Assembly: GCA_003331985.1 (NCBI GenBank)
Contig: QOQK01000001.1
Span: 62,001 to 126,000, forward strand
Source of the DNA: PS1 clade bacterium
GTDB lineage: Bacteria; Pseudomonadota; Alphaproteobacteria; RS24
Length of the DNA stretch: 64,000 nt
Direction of reading: 5' to 3'
Below the pieces are notes generated by a model. It worked only from the letters and a program-made list of their open reading frames with translations. It had not been told where the DNA came from and searched no databases. A program made the position numbers and the translations under genes. Position 1 is the stretch's first letter. Each line of letters opens with the position of its first letter. This document shows, piece after piece, positions 9,945 to 18,720 of the stretch.

Positions 9945-10340
9945 TTAAAGAGGTTTACGAACGTCTGCTATTTTACCTATTGCTTCTTTTATCACAGCTT
10001 TAGCTATACTAGCCATATGACGATTGATCCAAGCTTCAAGCAAAGGTTTGGTGACCTCTACCACTGCCTTATTTATTGTTTCGCGGGTACTCTCTGTATC
10101 AAATACACTACTAAATCTTAAAAATTCCGCTCGTAAAGCTAATGTTGCTTCTTCGGTAATGAGTAAATCAAGACCTTCAATATGCTTAGAAAGCTCTTCC
10201 TCGGTTATGTTGATACTTTCCTGTTTCTTACCTTCAATATCACTAACATCACCACTAGAACTATGAAGGGTTTTTTCTGCATCTGAAATCAATATTTTAA
10301 TAGACGAAAGCAGTTCCTCAGAGGTTCTAATATTTGTCAT
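9945..10340 (-). CDS. PopZ-like / DUF2497 family protein
   Basis: N-terminal RTSEELLSSIKILISDAE resembles the DUF2497 SxEEILxSIRxIIxD motif; C-terminal TKPLLEAWINRHMASIAKAVIKEAIGKI resembles the PopZ C-terminal helices; acidic middle. Confidence 0.65.
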   Translation of the reverse strand: MTNIRTSEELLSSIKILISDAEKTLHSSSGDVSDIEGKKQESINITEEELSKHIEGLDLLITEEATLALRAEFLRFSSVFDTESTRETINKAVVEVTKPLLEAWINRHMASIAKAVIKEAIGKIADVRKPL

Positions 10341-10447
10341 GATGTCTAATCCATATTTTACGGTTTACAGCAAAGAGCATAGGTACGTATATTTTTAAGT
10401 ATATCTAGAATGCAACTGTTTTTGCAGAAAATTTTTTTCAATAACCA

Positions 10448-11260
10448 CTAAAGGTAAATATTATATAGATGATTTGTAACATTAAAAAAATGATCAATTA
10501 AAGCCGCACAAACGAGAAAGCACCCAAACGGTAATTCTAGCTCTAAAATATTTTTATTATTTATAGCGCTAAAAGAAATATCTAACTTAGAGTAATAAAT
10601 AACATAGCTAATACCTAGTAAAGTTCCCAAAAAGCTGGCGATAAACAAAATTACTAAAATATTTTCTACACCCATCCATATTCCAAGCATTAGCATTAAC
10701 TTAGCATCACCAAATCCAATTCCATTCTTACCCCGCAAAATACGATAAATTAAATTAATAAAATAAATTGTAAAGAACCCCAATCCTCCCGCAATTAATG
10801 ACTCAGTAGTATTAGGCAAACTAGGAAATTTGTATATTACGAAAATTAATCCTATGGCAGTTCCACCTATAGAGGCGATATCAGGAATGTGAAAGGCTTC
10901 CATATCCGTTAGGAAAATTATACTGAGAATGCAAATAAATGGCAGATAAACTACTGTTAGATAACCACCGAAAACCATCAAATGTGAAATAAAAATAATC
11001 GCAAAGGCAAATTCAACTAATAAATAACGTATCGGAATTTGAGAGGCACAACACTTAGAGTTGCCGAAATAGCGCAGATAACCAAAGATAGGTATATTTT
11101 GAAGAAAAGTAAGTTTTTTATTACACGCAAAACATTTGGATTTAGTAAAAATCCAATCCTGTCCCCTTACTAGTCTATAGGCGCTTGCATTAACAAAACT
11201 TCCAATACAAGCCCCCAAACCAAAAAAAAGAATAAGATAGTATAAATTTAATTCTAGCAT
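10448..11260 (-). CDS. Prepilin peptidase (A24 family, PilD-like)
   Basis: GACIGSFVNASAYRLVRG, Cys-rich zinc-binding-like segment (KCFACNK...KCCASQIPIRYLLVE), catalytic-type FLTDMEAFHIPD and GFGDAKLMLMLG. Confidence 0.88.
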   Translation of the reverse strand: MLELNLYYLILFFGLGACIGSFVNASAYRLVRGQDWIFTKSKCFACNKKLTFLQNIPIFGYLRYFGNSKCCASQIPIRYLLVEFAFAIIFISHLMVFGGYLTVVYLPFICILSIIFLTDMEAFHIPDIASIGGTAIGLIFVIYKFPSLPNTTESLIAGGLGFFTIYFINLIYRILRGKNGIGFGDAKLMLMLGIWMGVENILVILFIASFLGTLLGISYVIYYSKLDISFSAINNKNILELELPFGCFLVCAALIDHFFNVTNHLYNIYL

Positions 11261-11336
11261 TTAAATAATCAAAACAGATGAAGTAAATTTGGATAAATTG
11301 TTATTGGTTAATAAATCTTACAAATTTAATTAGATA

Positions 11337-11906
11337 TTAATTCCATAGTATTGTTTCTTTTATTTTTTTCCAGTGAAGCCCTGTATCAGATTGTTTCACT
11401 GTCATGTCCAGACAAACAAATATTGAAATATTAAATTGACTACTTTGAAGAGATGTATCATTAGCAATAATCACTATGCCATCCACTCCGTTGGCATCAC
11501 CTGTTTTATTGCAATCTCTATTACTATTTGGTGTTTCAATATCATGGAAAACTTTATGTGGCTCTGGAATATTTCTAGCTTCAACAGCATTATTTTCAAT
11601 ATTGTAAGGATTTTCTATATTAACAAATGGACCGTTTTCCATATAGAAACTTTGAAGACACGACAACATCTGATCATGGCTTAATATTTCATTGCATTCA
11701 CTAAATTTTATGTTTTCTTGATTGGAGTAAGTTGCCAAGGTTCGGTAGATACTTTCCGCATTAGAGATGGCTTGATCTTTTCTAACACCTTCAACAAAAC
11801 CATTATAATTTGTAAGACCTATAGCAGAAAGTACCCCAAAAATTGCGATGACTATTAGCAACTCAATTAAACTGAAACCATTTTTTACTTTTTGAAAAAA
11901 TTTCAT
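11337..11906 (-). CDS. Type IV prepilin-like protein
   Basis: Prepilin cleavage motif G/FSLIELLIVIAIFGVLSAIGL near the N-terminus. Confidence 0.85.
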   Translation of the reverse strand: MKFFQKVKNGFSLIELLIVIAIFGVLSAIGLTNYNGFVEGVRKDQAISNAESIYRTLATYSNQENIKFSECNEILSHDQMLSCLQSFYMENGPFVNIENPYNIENNAVEARNIPEPHKVFHDIETPNSNRDCNKTGDANGVDGIVIIANDTSLQSSQFNISIFVCLDMTVKQSDTGLHWKKIKETILWN

Positions 11907-12179
11907 TTTAAGCCCTCACAAATTAATTATTTTTAAATTTTGTCATTGATAATTAAACTTTTAAGAAATTCTAAACAACAAGATAAATTTATAATCCACT
12001 TAATGTTGATGACAAGCTAAAAGTCTTATGTTTTTTCTAAATAGTAGGGGTGAATAAAAAAAAAACACAATAAAAAAACATATATTACATAATAGGAACT
12101 TTAAAAAATATTAATGAAAATATGTTTAACCATATTAGTTAACGATCTTATATTTTCAGACTATGCCATTAATAAAGTT

Positions 12180-13451
12180 TTAATTCACCATTGGTAAAGA
12201 ATTAATTGGTAAAGTCAAAATTTGACCTTGAAAATCAATAGCGATAACCTCTTTATTAGTAATTTTAATAACCATCCCACCAGAATTACCTATTTCTTGT
12301 CCTTCATACATATTAAATGTTTTTGTGGAGATATTTTCAAGACTAGTTTCCTTACTTTTGACTTTATTTTGATTGATTATATTTTGCAAAAACCTTATTG
12401 AAGCTATACTATTAAAAGTCTTCTGACGTTCGTTACCAGGCATCCTTCTTATCGGTTTACACTCCAACCCGAAACTTTTAAATAAAGCACAGTAACTTTT
12501 TGCATGAGATAATGTTTCAATGGGGCCAAGTTCAAGAGTAATAATCTCTTCTTTATTATTATTATTATTATTTTCATTTTCAAAACGTAAAATTATGTCT
12601 GTGTCAAGAAAGTCTCGATAATCTGAATAAAATTCATTAGTTTTACTCGTCGCTTCTATAATATTTTTAAACCTAAAAAGTTGTACATAAAATTTGCGAG
12701 CAATCCCATCATTTGAATTGAGTTTTTTTGTAAAATTTACTACCGAAACTAAATCTTTTTTCATTTCCTCCGAAATAGTATTTTTTCGGATTAATAAATT
12801 TTGCCCTTTAAAGAGCCAATCATTAGAAGCAATTTTATTTTCTTTTTTAAGCTCTTCGATGGAAATATTATATATACGTGAAAGTTTAAAAAGAGTATCT
12901 CCGGTTATGACCTCATGAATTAAAGAGCCATTATCCTCAGGCGAAACAAAAAACTCATCTTTATTTAAAAGTTTTTCAACTTTAGAAACCCCATTCAATA
13001 TGGCTAAATCATGGCTATGAAGACGAAACCTATCTAAAATATCTTTTATAGTTTCGTCCTTTTCGGGACGGTATATCCATCTTCTGCTTTTAGGATCTAA
13101 AAATAAAATATTATTATTATTTTTTAAATCTGACTTGTCCAAATGTATAACAGGGGATTGTGGAGCCTCCAAAACAAGAAGACCATCTACTCGGTAATGA
13201 GAAAAACTCAAAATTTGGTTAAAATTGGGAAAATCAAAAATTCTTTGAGCGTTTTCCTCCCTTTGTTTAAGATTGTTTTTATTAGTAACGTTGCCAATCC
13301 GTTTTTGAAAACCATCAAATGTCTTTTGCCTTTGCAAACCTCGAACGAATGGATCATCATTTTCAACTATAAAGTTTTGTGAAACTGAATTTCCCGCACT
13401 TGTCATCATCACTATTATCATAAAAGAAAAAAAAAATTTACGTTTCATCAT
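12180..13451 (-). CDS. LysM + SPOR-like protein with PilP/GspC-like C-terminus
   Basis: Signal peptide; LysM EVITGDTLFKLSRIYNISIEELKKENKI...LFKGQNLLI; SPOR-like FYVQLFRFKN...LGPIETLSHAKSYCALFKSFGLECKPI; C-terminal SGGMVIKITNKEVIAIDFQGQILTLPI. Confidence 0.6.
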   Translation of the reverse strand: MMKRKFFFSFMIIVMMTSAGNSVSQNFIVENDDPFVRGLQRQKTFDGFQKRIGNVTNKNNLKQREENAQRIFDFPNFNQILSFSHYRVDGLLVLEAPQSPVIHLDKSDLKNNNNILFLDPKSRRWIYRPEKDETIKDILDRFRLHSHDLAILNGVSKVEKLLNKDEFFVSPEDNGSLIHEVITGDTLFKLSRIYNISIEELKKENKIASNDWLFKGQNLLIRKNTISEEMKKDLVSVVNFTKKLNSNDGIARKFYVQLFRFKNIIEATSKTNEFYSDYRDFLDTDIILRFENENNNNNNKEEIITLELGPIETLSHAKSYCALFKSFGLECKPIRRMPGNERQKTFNSIASIRFLQNIINQNKVKSKETSLENISTKTFNMYEGQEIGNSGGMVIKITNKEVIAIDFQGQILTLPINSLPMVN

Positions 13452-14677
13452 TCTTTGCCTTTTAATGCAATTGCCATCTTTAAACTTACACTTAACAAAT
13501 TTGTGTCCTGTTTAGCGATTAAACTTTCCTCAATTATTGCAACATTTTTAATTTCATCTATGAATTCTTGTCTTATAGATTGATAAATCTTAAATCTGCT
13601 TTCTAACTCCACAGTAACTGTGTTGATCAGAACCGGCAGATTATTGCCAACTATAAATTTACTTTCAGCATCCACATCATTGGTAATTGATATGATTTCA
13701 ACACCAAAACGTTCAAATGCTGCAAGAAACCGTTGTAATAAAAAGTCAAACCTCTCCCGATCAACAAGCGTACCTGCTAAGTTTTCTGACCTTTTCTCCA
13801 GCAATTTTATTTGGGAGAGGAGATCACCGGAACGTTTGTTATTTTTGGCAATCTGACCCTGAAAAATCTTAATTTCATCAGCTTTTCGGTTATTTTCCGA
13901 AATGGAGGGCTGAATATAGGTAAAATTCAAAATCGGGGGAAGCACAGCCACCAGCAATAGAACAAAAGCAAGAACTGCCGTTTTAGGAATAGGCGACGAG
14001 GATATTTCAGCCTCAAAAATTTTCCTCACCACACCCGGTGCGTCAGCATCCGCAACGCCACTGGCCTGTCCGCCTTTTATTTTGTTAAGCCCTGCAGCAA
14101 AACGTAATTTCAGCTGTTCTAGATGTGAAACAGGGGCAAAATTATTATCCGCCTCATTTGTATTATTACCAACTTCTTCATCTTCATCTGATGACTTAGC
14201 AAAATTCGGCAATGCGTCATGCATATCGCGAACAAGTGTTGACAAATCCCCTGACGCAGCCGCAACATCAGCATAATCAGCCTCGACATCTGTCATAAGA
14301 TTCATCAACTGATCGCCGCCCCTATCGGGAATATCGAATTCATTCGTTATTGGGACATCTTTATCAACTTTATCGCTGTCACCCGGCTCATCAAATGTCT
14401 CATCGAATGTCTCATCATATTTCTGGGTGTCAATTTCATCAGATGTAAAGGCGTCAAAAACCATTGCATTCAATTCAGTCTGTTCTGACGGCATAATATC
14501 CGCTTCAAAACTATGAACTTCTTGATCCGCGCCGGGGGCTTCACCATTCATGGGGAGCGTGACATATTTCCGAGTAGCCTTGTCGGTCGCCAAGTCAGCT
14601 AGCATAGTCTGAGCATCGCTGGACAAATGCGACAGTCCATCAGCTTCATCATGAAATTCTTTTTGCGACGATGACAT
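13448..14677 (-). CDS. PilO/GspM-like membrane protein with long acidic N-terminal cytoplasmic region
   Basis: Single TM (TAVLAFVLLLVAVLPPILNF) followed by coiled coil and small alpha/beta domain; located between the PilMN-like gene and the LysM gene; 4-nt overlap with the latter. Confidence 0.55.
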   Translation of the reverse strand: MSSSQKEFHDEADGLSHLSSDAQTMLADLATDKATRKYVTLPMNGEAPGADQEVHSFEADIMPSEQTELNAMVFDAFTSDEIDTQKYDETFDETFDEPGDSDKVDKDVPITNEFDIPDRGGDQLMNLMTDVEADYADVAAASGDLSTLVRDMHDALPNFAKSSDEDEEVGNNTNEADNNFAPVSHLEQLKLRFAAGLNKIKGGQASGVADADAPGVVRKIFEAEISSSPIPKTAVLAFVLLLVAVLPPILNFTYIQPSISENNRKADEIKIFQGQIAKNNKRSGDLLSQIKLLEKRSENLAGTLVDRERFDFLLQRFLAAFERFGVEIISITNDVDAESKFIVGNNLPVLINTVTVELESRFKIYQSIRQEFIDEIKNVAIIEESLIAKQDTNLLSVSLKMAIALKGKE

Positions 14678-14680
14678 CCG

Positions 14681-16324
14681 CTAACCCTTCTGACGTATCA
14701 TAGCGTTAATGGTGAAACGGTAATAACCGCCAGTTTTTTGTTGTGTAATCGGTGCTTGTGTTGCGAGGCCGCTTTTCACCAACTCTGCTGCAAATGTGTT
14801 GATAGCAGAACTGCTCAGCGACAATCCTTCCAATGTCACGGTACCATCGCTCTTAACGTTCAATTTTTGTAATTCGGCATCTTGCGGTAACATGGTCGCA
14901 AGGCTGGACATGAAAATGGTAAACCCCTTCGGCTCAGTAAAGTCACTGATTTTTTTCTCATTATCTCTGAGCTTATCGAGTTTTTTTGTGAGGCCTTTAT
15001 ATCTTATAGCTTCTGTCTGAGCCTCACCTTGTAACGCCTCATAGGCGGCAACTTTAGAGGAAGAACTGACCAGCTCTGGGATATTTGTAATACCCATCAT
15101 GAGAGTAGAGGCCACAAAAACGGCACACACCGCCGCAATTAGCAATTTATTAACCGCCGCAAATTGTCGGAAAGTTCGGATATTCCCACTGTTAGGCAGA
15201 AAATTGATATCCAAAAGTTTTTTATAGCGCTGGCTATCATCATAACCCGCAATATTGATGCTTTGCGTGGCGAGCCCCAGCGCCGAAGTAAATACGCTGC
15301 TATTATTAAAATAATCTACGAATTTGGCTTGGTCAGGTGGAACTTCAATATCCTCAAGCAACTCAATTTTCTTAAGCCTGAGATTACCAACTCTGTCGCG
15401 CAAAAGAATTTCTACATTGCCAATATTTTTATGCTCGCTCACCAACCAAAAGGATTTGATTGTGGGAAAGTTTTTTACTTCATTGAGATAAGCAATCGCC
15501 TGATTGATATGCTCCCCAACCCTAATACCTACTTCATCCCAGAACTCACCGGATATATCGTCCAGTTCCTCAAGTTCCAAAAGCAATGCATCGTCGAATT
15601 CACTGACGGAAATCGGAAAAATTTCAATGCTGTTTTTAGTAAAACCGATGACAACATTATGACCGGGACATAAATGGACAATCAGTTGAGGTTTTTGTAG
15701 ATCCTCAAATGATAATTTCGTGTAAATGCCATTTACCAAAGAAAAAGCTTCATTTTCGATGTAAACGGGCATAAGTCCGGCTTCGAGCAACAAATCTGTG
15801 TAGCGTTTAACGGTTGTTTCAGGAATGCTTGAGAAAAGAACTGTTGTGCGGTCTTCATTCTCATTGGCGCTTAATATTTGATAGCGCACAATCTTGCCAT
15901 CCAGATCGTTTAATTCGGGATCATTTTCCCCCCAGAAGCCTTCAAGTTGCGACTCATCTTCTAATTCTTCCGGCAACATAAAGGGTAAATTAAGTATGCG
16001 GGTGTCAAATTGGGAAAAGGGGATAGATATCCCTGCATCAAGACCGGTAACATTGGCTTCGATACGGACTTGTCTAATCTGATTGACCAGATACTCGAAA
16101 TCTTCTTGAAGAGGTGCAGGTCCTACATTCCGACCTAGCGACCAGGTCACAATCCGGTCAAGACGCCAACCATCTGAGGAAGCGGCAGCATCCATAGCCG
16201 GGTCAAGTTGCAAAACCGAGATAGAGTCAGGATGGATTTTAACCGCAACAATGTTATCCTGAACTGTATGGATTTTACTGGCCGCTTGAACGGCACTACT
16301 AAGAAACGCCTCGGACCTACTCAT
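14681..16324 (-). CDS. PilM-PilN-like fusion (actin-like ATPase domain plus TM assembly domain)
   Basis: N-terminal PilM/GspL-like region (VAVKIHPDSISVLQL, RQVRIEANVTGLDAGISIPFSQFDTRILNLPF), then TM and PilN-like IFMSSLATMLPQDAELQKLNVKSDGTVTLEGLSLSSSAINTFAAELV. Confidence 0.65.
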   Translation of the reverse strand: MSRSEAFLSSAVQAASKIHTVQDNIVAVKIHPDSISVLQLDPAMDAAASSDGWRLDRIVTWSLGRNVGPAPLQEDFEYLVNQIRQVRIEANVTGLDAGISIPFSQFDTRILNLPFMLPEELEDESQLEGFWGENDPELNDLDGKIVRYQILSANENEDRTTVLFSSIPETTVKRYTDLLLEAGLMPVYIENEAFSLVNGIYTKLSFEDLQKPQLIVHLCPGHNVVIGFTKNSIEIFPISVSEFDDALLLELEELDDISGEFWDEVGIRVGEHINQAIAYLNEVKNFPTIKSFWLVSEHKNIGNVEILLRDRVGNLRLKKIELLEDIEVPPDQAKFVDYFNNSSVFTSALGLATQSINIAGYDDSQRYKKLLDINFLPNSGNIRTFRQFAAVNKLLIAAVCAVFVASTLMMGITNIPELVSSSSKVAAYEALQGEAQTEAIRYKGLTKKLDKLRDNEKKISDFTEPKGFTIFMSSLATMLPQDAELQKLNVKSDGTVTLEGLSLSSSAINTFAAELVKSGLATQAPITQQKTGGYYRFTINAMIRQKG

Positions 16325-16475
16325 ATAACCTGCTCGATCAACAATACACCTCTAGCTTGGGCTCCTGAAATGTTCAGAAACCAATAAAGCCAGTATTCGC
16401 CTCACCATTAAGTGATTCGTTTCTTGTTAATTCTTAGCATATTCTTGTGGATAATTTTACAACAATATGAAGGAT

Positions 16476-17048
16476 TTAACTGTTTCGAGAGTGGTTGCCA
16501 TTATGCAAAGCATCGGCCATGGCACGGGTTTTTTCTCTCGATCCGCTTGAGGACCCGAAAAAATAAGCAATAACTTGGTCAGCTTTGGCGGAAACATAGC
16601 CGACAAGCGTCCCGGAAAAGGCTGCCGTCGTACTGTCTAGATGGTTCAACCCATTCATCAAAATGTAAGCAACTGTGGCAAAAAAACAAAGTAAAACCAT
16701 GATTCCAAGTAAGTTAGGCCAATAATCACCAAGCTTTTCCTGTCGATGGCGTGCCGCATTTCGATCTTGTACATGCAGGGTCTCTATTTCGACATCAAGC
16801 TTACGCATCTGCACATCAAATTTCTTTTCTGCCTGTCTAAGTTTTTCCAGCATGACAGCATCGCCCGTTAACGGACCGGAGAGAAGTTTCGTGGGACTTG
16901 CAGACTGCTTCACGCCAGATTGATCGGGGAATAGTGTGTTTGCCAATGTTTGCGTTGCGAGACCGGCAAATGGCCCCCCCAATGCCAGGCCAACCCTTGG
17001 CGCAATACTCTTGATTAACCCCTGCCAGGCTTTATTAGGCCTACGCAT
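16476..17048 (-). CDS. 3TM holin, gene-transfer-agent/phage type
   Basis: RVGLALGGPFAGLATQTLANTLF, coiled coil with DRNAARHRQ, C-terminal TM helices and AKADQVIAYFFGSSSGSREKTRAM match the GTA-type 3TM holin pattern. Confidence 0.85.
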   Translation of the reverse strand: MRRPNKAWQGLIKSIAPRVGLALGGPFAGLATQTLANTLFPDQSGVKQSASPTKLLSGPLTGDAVMLEKLRQAEKKFDVQMRKLDVEIETLHVQDRNAARHRQEKLGDYWPNLLGIMVLLCFFATVAYILMNGLNHLDSTTAAFSGTLVGYVSAKADQVIAYFFGSSSGSREKTRAMADALHNGNHSRNS

Positions 17049-17473
17049 CAGTCACCTTGCCTCGCATAGCTCCAAATCATAGGGCGAGGCGCAAAAGGAC
17101 GAGACTCGGCATTATCCAGATGAATATATCGCCCCACCAACGGGCAGGACTGCATTACCCCGATACCGGTCATGCCGAGCGATGTAGCGGCTTGCACCAA
17201 CTCATAGGCGCGTTCTCCATAAACACCTATATCCGCAGCACAACCCAAAGCATGCGAACCGGGAGACAACTTCAATGTCTCGAGTGGATGCTGCAGGCTG
17301 CGGTAACCCGATGTGATTATGAAGGGAAACCCCAATGCGGATCTCAATAGCTGTAAGGCATCCAAAAAACGGAGTTGCATTCCACATGACCCTGTATGCT
17401 TACATTGAAATTCTCGTAAGGCGAAATTCGGCCATCTCTCTTGATTCCAATTTTCTGCATTAATGTGATTCAT
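17048..17473 (-). CDS. M15-family D,D-peptidase (phage-type endolysin)
   Basis: FALREFQCKHTGSCGM, ITSGYRS, SPGSHALGCAADIGVYG and YIHLD supply the M15 zinc ligands; 1-nt overlap with holin. Confidence 0.87.
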   Translation of the reverse strand: MNHINAENWNQERWPNFALREFQCKHTGSCGMQLRFLDALQLLRSALGFPFIITSGYRSLQHPLETLKLSPGSHALGCAADIGVYGERAYELVQAATSLGMTGIGVMQSCPLVGRYIHLDNAESRPFAPRPMIWSYARQGD

Positions 17474-17608
17474 ATCAAAATAATGCCATATCCCCCAAAA
17501 GGGTGGAAAACACGGCTATTTCCATGAATTAAAGCTTAAATTTGACCCAAATAGCAAATTGGGGCAGTCTTAACAGACCCTAAAAAAATAAAAATTGAGG
17601 AGGGGCTA

Positions 17609-17836
17609 ATGTTATCTAAAGTAAAAATTTTCTTGAAAGAAGTAATTGATCTTAGTCTTTTGGTTGTCGCTCTTGGCGTCATCCTACAGGTCATTTTTGG
17701 AAGTTCCGTTCCATTTATTGGCGGAGACATTGTTAATAATATGCTGAGCATTATCGCGCAGCTAGGCGATGGTGGCTTAGTTGGCCTGATTGCACTTGGT
17801 ATCATTGTTTATCTCATAAACAAGCAAGCAGTCTGA
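17609..17836 (+). CDS. Small two-TM membrane protein
   Basis: 75 aa, two hydrophobic helices, strong Shine-Dalgarno (gaggaggggc) and a downstream terminator. Confidence 0.75.
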   Translation: MLSKVKIFLKEVIDLSLLVVALGVILQVIFGSSVPFIGGDIVNNMLSIIAQLGDGGLVGLIALGIIVYLINKQAV

Positions 17837-17862
17837 CCCAGGTCTTATAAGTTTGAGTATTA

Positions 17863-17894
17863 CCCCGTATCCCACCGGATACAGGGTTTTTTTT
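17863..17894 (+). terminator. Rho-independent terminator
   Basis: ccccgtatcc / ggatacaggg stem followed by t8. Confidence 0.85.
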
Positions 17895-17954
17895 GAAGCT
17901 AATGACCTAAATATATGTCAACTTAAGGGGCTTTGCGCTTATAGAGGGGGAGTT

Positions 17955-18620
17955 ATGCCAAAAGCTGCAGAACAAGCATATTTAATCATTAGGGAGGCCA
18001 TCCTCAATGGTCAGCTAAAAGAAGCTGAAAAAATTGTTGAGGAAGAACTTGTCGAGCTTTGTCAGGTCAGCCGCACCCCCGTGCGCGATGCGTTAAAAAA
18101 ACTCAATTATGAAGGCTTTATCACGCTTAAGGAAAATCAGGGCGGGTGGGTTCGTCAATGGTCAAAGGAAGAAGTCAGAGAAGTTTTTGAAGCCCGCGCC
18201 CTTGTTGAAGGCTATATTATCCAGCTGACCGCCGATAAAGTTCAGGAAGACGATATTACCTATCTCGCCGGAAATGTCGCAAATCTAGAAGATATTATCG
18301 CCGCCCATATTGCTAACAATGAAAATGTTGAGAGCATTCTGCCTCTATTTTTGGAAAATAACCGCGCTTTTCATCACAAACTTTATGAAATATGTAGGAA
18401 TGACCGCTTACGAAATCTAATGTTTGCGCTATCGCCCCCACCTTTAGTTCATAGAACCGCCAAAGTATTTGATTTTAAGCGCATTCAGCAATCCTGCCAT
18501 GACCATAAAATGATTGTCACAGCGCTAAAATCCGGCGACAGAAATTGGGCACAATCTGTCATGCAAGCGCATATTCTTGCGGCTGCTGATAGCTATGCCG
18601 AACATTTTAATGACTTCTGA
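17955..18620 (+). CDS. GntR-family regulator, FCD (FadR-like) subgroup
   Basis: wHTH EEELVELCQVSRTPVRDALKKLNYEGFITLKENQGGWV and FCD-type C-terminus. Track start at 17853 lies before the terminator, so ATG 17955 is preferred. Confidence 0.9.
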   Translation: MPKAAEQAYLIIREAILNGQLKEAEKIVEEELVELCQVSRTPVRDALKKLNYEGFITLKENQGGWVRQWSKEEVREVFEARALVEGYIIQLTADKVQEDDITYLAGNVANLEDIIAAHIANNENVESILPLFLENNRAFHHKLYEICRNDRLRNLMFALSPPPLVHRTAKVFDFKRIQQSCHDHKMIVTALKSGDRNWAQSVMQAHILAAADSYAEHFNDF

Positions 18621-18680
18621 TTTTTCTTCTGTCTAGGTCTTTTTCTCTTGCAAAAGACTGTCCCTCAGACTAATTAATAG

Positions 18681-18692
18681 ATTGTATACAAT
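18681..18692. promoter_or_regulatory. Perfect palindrome ATTGTATACAAT, candidate GntR operator
   Basis: 12-bp perfect inverted repeat 28 nt before the CoA-transferase start and just downstream of the gntR gene. Confidence 0.65.
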
Positions 18693-18720
18693 TTACTGAT
18701 ATTTACTGGATGTAAAATTT

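Noticed and set aside
15164-15673. 169-aa plus-strand ORF opposite the PilMN-like gene
   Set aside because: Antisense to a well-supported coding frame; no recognisable motif.
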